A DNA stretch of 51,027 nucleotides from Deltaproteobacteria bacterium (GCA_016218765.1 JACRCZ010000004.1:1-51027), one strand, 5' to 3'; positions 1 through 7,412 are shown, numbered from the stretch's first letter. A program made the numbers and translations. The notes: generated by a model not told the origin, from the sequence alone.

Positions 1-2
1 CG

Positions 3-113
3 ACCGACGCGCAACGCTACGCCGCGTGCCCACCCTGCCCGGACGAGTTCGCCACCGAACCGGATGAAGATCCGCTCGAGTGGGAGGCGGACGGGTGGGA
101 GAAGTTCGGGTGA
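3..113 (+). CDS. Putative antitoxin, C-terminal part (runs off the left edge)
   Basis: Only the last 36 codons are in the window, ending with an acidic, Trp-containing tail (EWEADGWEKFG). The stop TGA (111-113) overlaps the GTG start (110-112) of the MazF-like toxin by four bases (GTGA), an arrangement typical of translationally coupled antitoxin-toxin pairs. An acidic, flexible C-terminus that wraps the toxin is usual for MazE-type antitoxins. The DNA-binding N-terminal half is missing, so the antitoxin family (AbrB-like, ribbon-helix-helix or other) cannot be named. The identification rests mainly on position and overlap with the toxin gene. Confidence 0.6.
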   Translation, partial: TDAQRYAACPPCPDEFATEPDEDPLEWEADGWEKFG

Positions 114-424
114 CTCGCGGGGACATCCGATGGTACTCGTTTCGCCGGCCGGACAAGAGACGACCGGTGCTCATTCTGGCGCGCGACGATGTGCTGGAAG
201 TCGTGGGCGAGGTCATCGTTGTCCCCGCGACCAGGACCATCCGCGGCCTGTCTTCCGAGGTCGCGCTCGGCCTGGATGACGGGATGCCTGTCGAGTGCGT
301 CCTGAACTTCGACCATCTGACGCTGGCGCGAAGGGAGCGGATCGGCGAGCTGATTTGTCCGTTGCCGCCACGCCGGTGGGACGACATCCGGGCGGCTCTG
401 CTCGTCGCCTGCGGTTTCGAGTGA
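110..424 (+). CDS. MazF/PemK-family toxin (endoribonuclease)
   Basis: A 104-residue protein with the MazF/PemK pattern: an N-terminal RGDIRWYSF strand, the basic PDKRRPVLIL segment, a VPATRTIRG strand in which Thr and Arg are probable active-site residues, and the DHLTLARRERIGEL helix region. Family members are small SH3-like-barrel ribonucleases that cleave mRNA and are neutralised by the upstream antitoxin. The GTG at 110 is preferred over the ATG at 80 because it overlaps the upstream stop as GTGA and places the conserved RGD strand at the normal N-terminus. The pair is probably autoregulated by the toxin-antitoxin complex, but its promoter is outside the window. Confidence 0.85.
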   Translation: MTRGDIRWYSFRRPDKRRPVLILARDDVLEVVGEVIVVPATRTIRGLSSEVALGLDDGMPVECVLNFDHLTLARRERIGELICPLPPRRWDDIRAALLVACGFE

Positions 425-430
425 TCGGCG

Positions 431-471
431 ACCAACAACTCGACCCGGTCGGCCCACCAACAACTCGACCC
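431..471. repeat. Intergenic direct repeat, two 16-base copies 25 bases apart
   Basis: ACCAACAACTCGACCC occurs at 431-446 and again at 456-471, followed by AATTGACCCACC. It lies directly after the toxin gene. Partly similar sequence (reverse-complement orientation) occurs at 30090-30142 and 50030-50075, both also intergenic. No ends, open reading frame or strong hairpin mark it as an insertion sequence; its role is unknown. Confidence 0.6.
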
Positions 472-500
472 AATTGACCCACCTCCCCCCTCCACCCCCC

Positions 501-528
501 TTGCATCGCCAACCGACTTGACTATGCT
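501..528 (+). promoter_or_regulatory. Putative sigma-70-like promoter of the split-AOR operon
   Basis: TTGCAT (501-506), a 16-base spacer, and TATGCT (523-528) resemble a -35/-10 pair. It lies about 60 bases upstream of the ATG at 587, which has its own GGGAGAGG ribosome binding site at 573-580. Predicted from sequence only. Confidence 0.45.
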
Positions 529-586
529 CGGCGGCGGTCCCGGTGGGGGGCTTTCGGGGCGCCGGGACGCGCGGGAGAGGTGGTCC

Positions 587-1384
587 ATGGCGGAACAGAA
601 GGTCCTCGAGGCACTGCGGGCCAAACACCGCGTGCTGGTCCGGCAGAGCTATGCACCGGGCGAGCTGAACAAGGGTTACGCGGGAAAATGCCTGCGCGTC
701 GATGTCGGCGGCAACAAGGTCTCCGAGCTGCCGGTCACCGAGGACATGAAGAAGCTCTTCGTCGGCGGCAAGGGGTTCGATCTCCGTCTCATGTGGGATG
801 AGGTCACCCCGACCACGAAATGGGACTCGCCCGAAAACGCCATCTGCATCTCCTCCGGTCCGCTCGGAGGCACGACCACGTTCTCCGGCGCCGGCAAGTC
901 GCTCGTCACCACGATCTCGCCCATGACCGGCATCCCGATCGACTCCAACGTCGGCGGCCACTTCGGCCCCCTGCTGAAGTTCTCCGGGTTCGACGCCCTC
1001 GTCGTCACCGGCATCGCCCAGGAAGAGGTGATCGTCGTCATCGATGCGACCGCGAACGAGGTGCGCGTCGAGACCGCGCCGAAGGAGGCGACCGACAGCC
1101 ACCTCCTCGCCGAACAGCTCACCCGCATGTTCGGCACCACCCCGAACGACTTCGAGAACGTCTCCGTCGTCTCCGCCGGCTCCGGCGCCGAACACGCCCT
1201 GATGGGCTGCCTCAACTTCTCCTGGTGGGACTGGCGCCGCGGCACCGCACGCCTGAAGCAGGCCGGACGCGGCGGCATCGGCACCGTCCTGCGCCACAAG
1301 AAGATCAAGGCGCTCGTCGTCCACGCCAGGCCGTGGAAGAACAAGTGGACCATCACCCTCGACCCGGGGCTCGCGGAGAACTGA
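587..1384 (+). CDS. Aldehyde ferredoxin oxidoreductase, N-terminal (tungstopterin-binding) domain as a separate protein
   Basis: The 265-residue protein matches the AOR_N domain from end to end: the GGKGFDLRLMWDE segment, SSGPLGG and AGKSLVTTISPMTG around residues 88-113, the DSNVGGHFGPLLKFSGFDALVV block, and the closing GRGGIGTVLRHKKIKAL motif at about 227-243. In ordinary AORs this domain is followed in the same chain by two helical domains holding the [4Fe-4S] cluster and the rest of the pterin site. Here the chain stops after the first domain, and the other domains sit in the gene at 3895-5925. The two products must combine to form the active site. The ATG at 587 has GGGAGAGG six bases upstream. 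The next gene starts one base after this stop. Oxidation of an aldehyde or similar compound is expected; the substrate is unknown. Confidence 0.9.
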   Translation: MAEQKVLEALRAKHRVLVRQSYAPGELNKGYAGKCLRVDVGGNKVSELPVTEDMKKLFVGGKGFDLRLMWDEVTPTTKWDSPENAICISSGPLGGTTTFSGAGKSLVTTISPMTGIPIDSNVGGHFGPLLKFSGFDALVVTGIAQEEVIVVIDATANEVRVETAPKEATDSHLLAEQLTRMFGTTPNDFENVSVVSAGSGAEHALMGCLNFSWWDWRRGTARLKQAGRGGIGTVLRHKKIKALVVHARPWKNKWTITLDPGLAEN

Positions 1385-1385
1385 C

Positions 1386-1850
1386 ATGACCACGCAGAAG
1401 GTCGACCAGATCCTCGACCGCTGGAAGCGCGACCCGCAGTACGCGATCGAGATCCTCCAGGACATCCAGGAGGAGCACCGCCACCTCCCCGCCGACGTGC
1501 TGCAATACGTCGCCGACGCCCTCGCGCTCCCCGTCGGCCGCCTCTACCACATCGGCACCTTCTTCAAGGCATTCTCCCTGAAACCGCGCGGCAAGCACGT
1601 GCTCGAGGTCTGCATGGGCACCGCCTGCCACGTCAAGGGCGCCCCTCGCGTCCTGGACGCCATCTCCCGCGAGTTGGAGGTCCCCGAGGGCGGCACCACC
1701 AAGGACGGCAACTTCACCCTCGAGCCCGTCCGCTGCCTCGGCTGCTGCGCCATCGCCCCCGTCGTCAAGGTCGGCAAGGACCTCCACGGCGAGATCCAGG
1801 CCGCCCGGGTCAAGACCCTGGTCAAGAAGCTGGCGGAGGGACAGCCATGA
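1386..1850 (+). CDS. NuoE/HydC-like thioredoxin-fold [2Fe-2S] subunit
   Basis: A 154-residue protein of the 24-kDa NADH-dehydrogenase (NuoE/HoxE/HydC) family. The four cluster ligands are visible as Cys76-X4-Cys81 and Cys117-X3-Cys121, with the family's N-terminal helical part (ILQDIQEEHRHLP) ahead of them. In HydABC-type complexes and complex I this subunit pairs with NuoF and carries the N1a-type cluster. Its ATG lies one base after the AOR_N stop, and its own stop overlaps the next start as ATGA, so tight translational coupling is likely. Confidence 0.93.
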   Translation: MTTQKVDQILDRWKRDPQYAIEILQDIQEEHRHLPADVLQYVADALALPVGRLYHIGTFFKAFSLKPRGKHVLEVCMGTACHVKGAPRVLDAISRELEVPEGGTTKDGNFTLEPVRCLGCCAIAPVVKVGKDLHGEIQAARVKTLVKKLAEGQP

Positions 1851-3820
1851 GCGCCCGAGCCCAACGACCCCCCAAGGAACGTCGCGCCACGAGCGCACGC
1901 GCCGCCCGCATCAGCGCCAGGACCCTCGACGCCGTCGGCCGCAAGCACCAGGAGCTCCTCGCCGGCTACAAGGGCCTCCTCCTGGTCTGCACCGGCACCG
2001 GCTGCGTCTCCGCCGGCGGCTTCGTCATCCGGGACAGCCTCAAGGCCATGCTCAAGAAGCGCCGCCTGGACAAGAAGTGGCTCGTCGTCCAGACCGGCTG
2101 CAACGGCTTCTGCGCCATGGGCCCGATCCTCGTCGTGCAGCCCGAAGGCATCTTCTACGAAAAACTCAACGAGAAGAGCCTCGAAAAGGTCGCCGAGGAA
2201 CACCTCGTCGGTGGCAAGCCGGTCAAGGCCTCGATGCACAAGGATCTGGCGACCGGGAACCCGATCGCGAAAATGGCCGAGATCCCGTTCTTCGCCAAAC
2301 AGCAGCTCATCGCCCTGCGCAACAAGGGCATCGTCGACCCGGAGAACATCGAGTCCGCCATCGCCATGGGCGGCTACGCCGCCCTCAAGAAGGCCCTCAC
2401 CACCATGAAGCCCGCCGACGTGCTGGGCGAGGTCATGCGCTCGGGCATCCGCGGCCGAGGCGGTGCCGGATTTCCAACGGGCGCGAAGTGGGAATCTTGC
2501 ATCAAGGCATCTGCAACGGGCGCGACAGGCGAATCCAACGCCCAGGCCGTGCGCCCCTCGCCCACGAAGCCGGTACTCGTCTGCAACGCCGACGAGGGCG
2601 ACCCGGGCGCGTTCATGGATCGCTCGATCATCGAGACCGACCCGCACGCCGTCCTGGAAGGGATGTGCCTGGGCGCGTACGCGATCGGCGCGAGCGAAGG
2701 GTTCATCTACATCCGCAAGGAGTACCCGCTCGCGCTCGAGCGGCTGGAGAAGGCGATGGCGCAGGCGCGCGAGCGCGGCCTCCTGGGGAAGAGGATCCTC
2801 GGCAGCGACTTCGCCTTCGACATCAAGATCCACCGCGGCGCGGGCGCGTTCGTCTGCGGCGAGTCCACCGCCCTCATGGCCTCGATGGAAGGCCGCGTCG
2901 GCGAGCCCCGGGCGAAGTACGTGCACAACGTCGAGTCCGGGTACATGGGCCGGCCGACGGTGCTGAACAACGTCGAGACCTGGGCCAACGTGCCGGTGAT
3001 CGTCGAGAAGGGCGGCGCGTGGTTCGGGTCGATCGGAACCGGCGACGTGGCCAAGAGCCCGTGGAACGGCTCGTCCGGGACGAAGGTCTTCTCGCGGGTG
3101 GGCAACATCGCGAACACCGGCCTGGTCGAGGTCCCGATGGGGATCCGGCTCAAGGAGATCATCTTCGACATCGGCGGCGGGATCCCCGGCGGCCGCGAGT
3201 TCAAGGCGGTGCAGACCGGCGGCCCCTCCGGCGGCTGCCTGCCGAAGTCGATGCTCGACCTCCCCGTCGACTTCGACACCCTCGCCAAGGCCGGCTCGAT
3301 GATGGGCTCGGGCGGCATGATCGTCATGGACGACCGGACGTGCATGGTCGACGTGGCGAAGTACTTCATCGATTTTCTCAAGGACGAGTCGTGCGGCAAG
3401 TGCACCCCGTGCCGCGAGGGCCTGATCGCCGTGTCGGAGATTCTCGGAGCGATCACGCGCGGCCAGGCCACGGAGGCGCTCCTGGGCGAGTTGGAGGGGC
3501 TGTGCGACACGATGGCGGTGTCCAGCCTGTGCCAGCTCGGCGCCACCGCGCCGAATCCCGTGCTCTCGACGCTGAAGTACTTCCGGGACGAGTACCTGGC
3601 GCACATCCGCGAGCGCAAGTGCCCGGCGGGCGTGTGCAAGTCCCTCATCCGCTACGAGATCACCCCGAACTGCAACGGCTGCCACGTCTGCGCCCGCAAC
3701 TGCCCCACGAATTGCATCTCGGGCGACAAGAAGAAGCTCCACGTCATCGACGCCAACGCCTGCATCAAGTGCGGGATCTGCCGCGACGTCTGCAAGTTCG
3801 ACGCCGTGAGGGTGGGCTAG
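1847..3820 (+). CDS. NuoF/HydB-like NAD(P)H-binding flavoprotein subunit with extra iron-sulfur domains
   Basis: The 657-residue protein has, in order: a thioredoxin-like [2Fe-2S] domain (Cys48, Cys53, Cys85, Cys89); the NuoF core with GRGGAGFPTGAKW and CNADEGDPGAF for FMN and NAD binding; the [4Fe-4S] motif SCGKCTPC (Cys516, 519, 522, with Cys562); and a C-terminal ferredoxin domain with two [4Fe-4S] clusters starting at Cys609. This is the architecture of HydB of bifurcating hydrogenases and related HoxF-type subunits. It would pass electrons between NAD(H) and the AOR subunits. About 20 extra residues (221-240) split the GAKW and CNADEG motifs. The start overlaps the NuoE-like gene by four bases. 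Confidence 0.93.
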   Translation: MSARAQRPPKERRATSARAARISARTLDAVGRKHQELLAGYKGLLLVCTGTGCVSAGGFVIRDSLKAMLKKRRLDKKWLVVQTGCNGFCAMGPILVVQPEGIFYEKLNEKSLEKVAEEHLVGGKPVKASMHKDLATGNPIAKMAEIPFFAKQQLIALRNKGIVDPENIESAIAMGGYAALKKALTTMKPADVLGEVMRSGIRGRGGAGFPTGAKWESCIKASATGATGESNAQAVRPSPTKPVLVCNADEGDPGAFMDRSIIETDPHAVLEGMCLGAYAIGASEGFIYIRKEYPLALERLEKAMAQARERGLLGKRILGSDFAFDIKIHRGAGAFVCGESTALMASMEGRVGEPRAKYVHNVESGYMGRPTVLNNVETWANVPVIVEKGGAWFGSIGTGDVAKSPWNGSSGTKVFSRVGNIANTGLVEVPMGIRLKEIIFDIGGGIPGGREFKAVQTGGPSGGCLPKSMLDLPVDFDTLAKAGSMMGSGGMIVMDDRTCMVDVAKYFIDFLKDESCGKCTPCREGLIAVSEILGAITRGQATEALLGELEGLCDTMAVSSLCQLGATAPNPVLSTLKYFRDEYLAHIRERKCPAGVCKSLIRYEITPNCNGCHVCARNCPTNCISGDKKKLHVIDANACIKCGICRDVCKFDAVRVG

Positions 3821-3827
3821 ACTTCGA

Positions 3828-3882
3828 CGGCGCCGATGGCGGCGCCGCTCAGTCTGGGAGGCCGTCGCGGACGGCCTCCCAG
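3828..3882 (+). promoter_or_regulatory. Tandem hairpins in the gap between the NuoF-like and AOR-fusion genes
   Basis: The 74-base gap holds a 7-bp stem with a 6-base loop (3828-3834 with 3841-3847) and then a perfect 13-bp stem with a 3-base loop (3854-3866 with 3870-3882). No U-run follows, so a classical terminator is unlikely in mid-operon. The last two bases of the large hairpin are the first two of AGGAGG (3881-3886), the ribosome binding site of the gene at 3895. The structure could tune translation, block decay or attenuate transcription, changing the ratio of the two AOR halves. Confidence 0.7.
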
Positions 3883-3894
3883 GAGGCGGAAACG

Positions 3895-5925
3895 ATGGGA
3901 AGCGCGACGACGACCACGACGACGACGACGGCCACGATTCCCGTCACGGTCGACGGGCAGACGATCGAGGTCAAGCCGGGCACGACCGTGCTCGAGGCGG
4001 CCCGGATGCTCAAGATCTCCATCCCGACCCTGTGCCACCATTCGGCGGTCGAGGCCTACGGGGCGTGCCGGGTGTGCATGACGGAGATCGAGGTGCGCGG
4101 GAAGAAGCGCATGGTCACCGCGTGCAACTTCCCGATTCGCGAGCCGCTGGCCGTCTTCGCCGAGTCCGACGCGACGAAGCGGCAGCGCCGCGGCGTGCTG
4201 TCGATGATGCTCGCCCGCTGGCCGAACGTGCCCGCGATCCAGACGCTCGCAAAGCGTTACGGAGTCCAGAACCCGGGTTACAAGCACCCGTTGCGCAACG
4301 AGGCGCCGGACGCGTGCATCCTCTGCGGGCTGTGCGTCAAGGCCTGCAGCGAGATGGTCTGGGAGGACGTCATCGCCTTTGCCGGCCGCGGCGCCAGGCG
4401 CCGCGTGGCGATGCCTTTCGGCAAGCAGAGCGAGCGCTGCACGGGGTGCGGCACCTGCGCCTACATCTGCCCCACCGGCGCGATCAAGGTCGCCGACGAG
4501 AAGAACAACCCCGTCGACCCGGCCCGCATCCGCAAGTACGGCTTCCGGCTCACCAAGGAGATGGCGACGCTCGACGACAGCCAGTGCAAGATGCGCCGCG
4601 TCGGCACCGCACACCTGGTCGAGATCATGGACGCCTACGACCTGCTCCCGACCCACAACTACAAGTTCGGCAAGCACGCCGAGATCGCGAGGATCAGCTC
4701 GCCCGTCTGGACCTCGCTCGTGCGCCAGAACGTCCCCGACGGCTGCTGGGTCGGCTGCCAGATGTCGTGCGCCAAGGCCGTCGATGACTTCGTCCCCCGC
4801 ACCGGACCGTACAAGGGCAGGAAGGTGCTGGTCGACGGCCCGGAGTACGAGACCGTCGCCTCGTGCGGCTCCAACATCGGCGTCTTCGAGCCGCACGACA
4901 TCATCGAGCTGAACTTCTACTGCGACACCTACGGCATCGACACCATCTCCTTCGGGACCGCGTGCGCCTTCGCGATGGAATGCTACGAGGCCGGCGTCCT
5001 GGACAAGCGGAAGACCGGCGGGCTCGACCTCAAGTTCGGCAACGCGACCGCGGCGCTCGAGCTGCTGCACCACATGAGCCGGGGCGAGGGCTTCGGCGTG
5101 CTCGTCGGCCAGGGCATCCGGCAGATGAAGCGCATCTTCGCCGAGCGGTTCGGCGGCGATCCGAAGTTCCTCCACGACATCGGCATGGAGGCCAAGGGCC
5201 TGGAGTACTCCGAGTACGTCTCCAAGGAGTCGCTGGCCCAGCAGGCGGGCTACGCGATGGCGCAGAAGGGGCCGCAGCACGACGAGGCGTGGCTCATCTT
5301 CATGGACATGGTGAACAAGCAGCTCCCGACCTTCGAGAAGAAGGCGGAGGCGCTGTACTACTTCCCGATGTGGCGCACCTGGTTCGGCCTGATGGGGCTG
5401 TGCAAGCTGCCGTGGAACGACGTGGAACCGGAAGACAATGCGAAGTGGCCCGAGCCGAACAAGGTCCCGGGACACGTCGAGGGGTACGAGAACTTCCTCT
5501 CCGGGATGATCGGCGGCGACTTCAAGATCCAGGACATCCTCAAGATGTCCGAGCGCGTCTACAACTTCCAGAGGGTCTTCGCCATCCGCATGGGTCACGG
5601 CAGGCGCGAGGACGACCGCGGGCCGTACCGCGCGATGGGACCCGTGACGGCCGAGGAGTACGAGTCCCGCGCCGAACGTTACGACGGGCAGCTCAAGGAG
5701 CTGGTCAAGGTCGATCCGGCCGGCAAGTCGACCGCGCAGAAGATGGCGCTGCTGCGCCAGTACCGCGAGGAGCAGTACGAGGGCGTGCTGGACGCCGTGT
5801 ACAAGCGCCGCGGCTGGACGAGGAACGGCACGCCGACCCCGGAGACGCTGAAGGGCCTGGGCATCGACTATCCGTGGGTCGTGGAGGTGGTCAAGGCGCG
5901 GATGGCGGAGGAGGGCTCCGCCTGA
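3895..5925 (+). CDS. HydA/NuoG-like iron-sulfur module fused to the AOR C-terminal domains
   Basis: A 676-residue fusion. Residues about 15-95 form a plant-type [2Fe-2S] domain (Cys47, 58, 61, 77). Two [4Fe-4S] motifs follow (Cys141, 144, 147, 151 and Cys182, 185, 188, 192). The His-Cys cluster usual between them in NuoG/HydA is absent. From about residue 265 the protein matches AOR domains 2 and 3: Cys284, Cys288 and Cys292, the CDTYGIDTISFGTACAFAME block, and GLMGLC with Cys503 as the probable fourth cluster ligand. The missing AOR_N domain is encoded at 587-1384. The Cys spacing is CX3CX3C where AORs usually have CX2CX3C, and the acidic residue normally opening the second pterin motif appears to be Gly. 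The ATG at 3895 follows AGGAGG. The N-terminal module is what HydA places ahead of its H-cluster domain. Confidence 0.9.
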   Translation: MGSATTTTTTTTATIPVTVDGQTIEVKPGTTVLEAARMLKISIPTLCHHSAVEAYGACRVCMTEIEVRGKKRMVTACNFPIREPLAVFAESDATKRQRRGVLSMMLARWPNVPAIQTLAKRYGVQNPGYKHPLRNEAPDACILCGLCVKACSEMVWEDVIAFAGRGARRRVAMPFGKQSERCTGCGTCAYICPTGAIKVADEKNNPVDPARIRKYGFRLTKEMATLDDSQCKMRRVGTAHLVEIMDAYDLLPTHNYKFGKHAEIARISSPVWTSLVRQNVPDGCWVGCQMSCAKAVDDFVPRTGPYKGRKVLVDGPEYETVASCGSNIGVFEPHDIIELNFYCDTYGIDTISFGTACAFAMECYEAGVLDKRKTGGLDLKFGNATAALELLHHMSRGEGFGVLVGQGIRQMKRIFAERFGGDPKFLHDIGMEAKGLEYSEYVSKESLAQQAGYAMAQKGPQHDEAWLIFMDMVNKQLPTFEKKAEALYYFPMWRTWFGLMGLCKLPWNDVEPEDNAKWPEPNKVPGHVEGYENFLSGMIGGDFKIQDILKMSERVYNFQRVFAIRMGHGRREDDRGPYRAMGPVTAEEYESRAERYDGQLKELVKVDPAGKSTAQKMALLRQYREEQYEGVLDAVYKRRGWTRNGTPTPETLKGLGIDYPWVVEVVKARMAEEGSA

Positions 5926-6146
5926 GCGACGCGCGTGCCGCCGCCGGTTCGATCCGGGTCAACGACGAGCCGATGCCGTGGCGCGCCGGTCTCACGGTGG
6001 CCGACGTGCTGCGCGAGCGGCAGTTCGTCTTCCCGCTGCTCGTGGTGTCGATCGACGGCGTCCACGTCCCCCGCGACGCTTTCGCGACGACGGCGGTACC
6101 GGAGCGGGCCGTCGTCCTGGTGCTGCACCTGATGAGCGGCGGGTGA
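5922..6146 (+). CDS. MoaD/ThiS-family sulfur carrier protein, probable CTG start
   Basis: A 74-residue ubiquitin-fold protein with an initial strand (SIRVNDEPM), a LTVADVLRERQ helix, and the Gly-Gly C-terminus (LMSGG) that is adenylated and thiocarboxylated in MoaD and ThiS. It probably supplies sulfur for the dithiolene of the pterin cofactor used by the upstream AOR, or has a related carrier role. No ATG or GTG lies in frame before the first strand. The CTG at 5922 overlaps the preceding TGA as CTGA and is the most economical start; the ATG at 5973 would remove the first beta strand. It is the last gene of the operon. Confidence 0.8.
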   Translation: MSDARAAAGSIRVNDEPMPWRAGLTVADVLRERQFVFPLLVVSIDGVHVPRDAFATTAVPERAVVLVLHLMSGG

Positions 6147-6181
6147 GGCGGCGGGCCGCGCGGCCCGAGCGGTTCCCGCGT

Positions 6182-6209
6182 TTGACCCCGGCGACGGACC
6201 CCGTACACT
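6182..6209 (+). promoter_or_regulatory. Putative sigma-70-like promoter of the lipoprotein gene at 6237
   Basis: TTGACC (6182-6187), a 16-base spacer and TACACT (6204-6209) precede a leader with a GGAGGGG ribosome binding site. It marks the start of a new transcription unit after the AOR operon. Confidence 0.5.
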
Positions 6210-6236
6210 CCGGGGGAACGCACGGAGGGGATCCCG

Positions 6237-7412
6237 ATGAAGAACCTGGCGCTCCTCACCATCCTCTCGTCGCTCCTGGCCGCCTGCGGCGGCGAGGCGG
6301 CGTCGAGGTGCAATGCCGAGACCTGCCTCGCCCGGTGCCGCATGCTCGACTACCTCGGCGGCACGTGCGACGGCAACGCCTGCCGGTGCGTCGGTCTCGC
6401 GGGCCCCGACGCCGATGCCGATGCCGACGCGGACGCCGACACGGGGCCGGAAGACCGCGGGGCCGAGGACGCCTCCGTCCCCGACGGCTGGCTGTGTCCG
6501 CCGCCGGACCCCCTGGAGGGCGACTACTTCGAGTTCTCCTGGTTCGTCGTTCCCGGCTCCATGTACTGCGACGCCGGCAGCTACCTCGACGAGGTCTACG
6601 TCCACGACATGTTCACGCCGCGCGAGGTCGACGTCTACAAGGTCCTGGTCGACGTTCCGGACAAGGCCGACGAAGTCCCCTTCCTCGAGGGTCCCGACGG
6701 CGTCTACGGCACCGCCGACGATCCTCCCAATCCCGAGTTCCAGGAACGGACCCTCACGCTCGACCGCACGATCCAGCTCGTGGGCGGCCCCAACCCCAAC
6801 GCGGCAACCAACTCCGAGATGCACATCGATAGCTCCGGCATCTACCTCCTGGGCGGCACGGGCTGGTATCCCGGCATCTTCGGCGACGACGTCCTCCACT
6901 TCAACTTCGACGGGTCCTACGTCGGCAAGGCCGTCGACAGCGAGATGTCCGGCATGGTCGACGGCTGCTGCCTGGGCTACGACTCCGTCAACGAGGTGTG
7001 GTACCTGCTCTCCATGAGCCGGGGCGTCTACTCCTCCGCGGGGGGCGACTGGATGCTGGAGTTCGCCTACCCCGACATGGCCGGCGACCACGGCGACGGG
7101 CTCGAGGTCGCCGTCGGACCCGAAGGCGAGATCTTCGTCTACGTCTCGGACATGACCTCGAACTACATCGGCCAGTGGTCGCGGAGCGACAACCCGTGCA
7201 CAGCCGCGGTCGAGACCGAGTGGAACGAGTGGAACCGCTTCTCCTACAAGGAGCTGGGCGGCTCCCGTGCCAAGCTCGTCGAGGGGATGGGCCTGGGGGC
7301 CCTCGGACACTTCTGGGTGACCAGCGGCGACGGCGACGGCGCCCTGACCGACGCCGTGATCTACGAGCTGGGCGGCGGCCGCATCGGCCAATACCTGCCG
7401 CCGCTGCTGTAG
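6237..7412 (+). CDS. Secreted lipoprotein with Cys-rich head and Asp/Ala linker, function unknown
   Basis: The 391-residue protein starts with a lipoprotein signal (LLAACGG lipobox), then a small Cys-rich segment (about residues 25-50) and an alternating Asp-Ala linker at about 59-70. The main domain (about 85-391) has repeated aromatic strands such as GIYLLGGTGWYPGIFGDD and VWYLLSMSRGVYSS, suggesting a beta-rich, perhaps propeller-like fold; I do not recognise a family. ATG 6237 follows GGAGGGG. It appears to be a single-gene unit with its own promoter at 6182-6209 and is probably displayed on the cell envelope. Confidence 0.85.
   Translation: MKNLALLTILSSLLAACGGEAASRCNAETCLARCRMLDYLGGTCDGNACRCVGLAGPDADADADADADTGPEDRGAEDASVPDGWLCPPPDPLEGDYFEFSWFVVPGSMYCDAGSYLDEVYVHDMFTPREVDVYKVLVDVPDKADEVPFLEGPDGVYGTADDPPNPEFQERTLTLDRTIQLVGGPNPNAATNSEMHIDSSGIYLLGGTGWYPGIFGDDVLHFNFDGSYVGKAVDSEMSGMVDGCCLGYDSVNEVWYLLSMSRGVYSSAGGDWMLEFAYPDMAGDHGDGLEVAVGPEGEIFVYVSDMTSNYIGQWSRSDNPCTAAVETEWNEWNRFSYKELGGSRAKLVEGMGLGALGHFWVTSGDGDGALTDAVIYELGGGRIGQYLPPLL

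Noticed and set aside
431..471. CRISPR array
   Set aside because: Only two 16-base copies nine bases apart; no spacers of constant length and no cas genes.
3854..3882. Rho-independent terminator after the NuoF-like gene
   Set aside because: The stem is strong, but no T-run follows and the operon clearly continues with a ribosome binding site directly after it.
2077..3894. Upstream extension of the AOR-fusion frame
   Set aside because: The frame is open far upstream, but that part is the out-of-frame reading of the NuoF-like gene. The AGGAGG before 3895 and domain homology fix the start.
587..5925. Sequencing or assembly error splitting one AOR gene
   Set aside because: The two AOR parts are separated by two complete, overlapping genes and the second is fused to an in-frame iron-sulfur module, which a frameshift could not produce.
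6405..6445. DNA-level microsatellite as an independent element
   Set aside because: The GAC/GCC repeat is in frame and encodes the Asp/Ala linker of a lipoprotein, so it is annotated as part of that protein.
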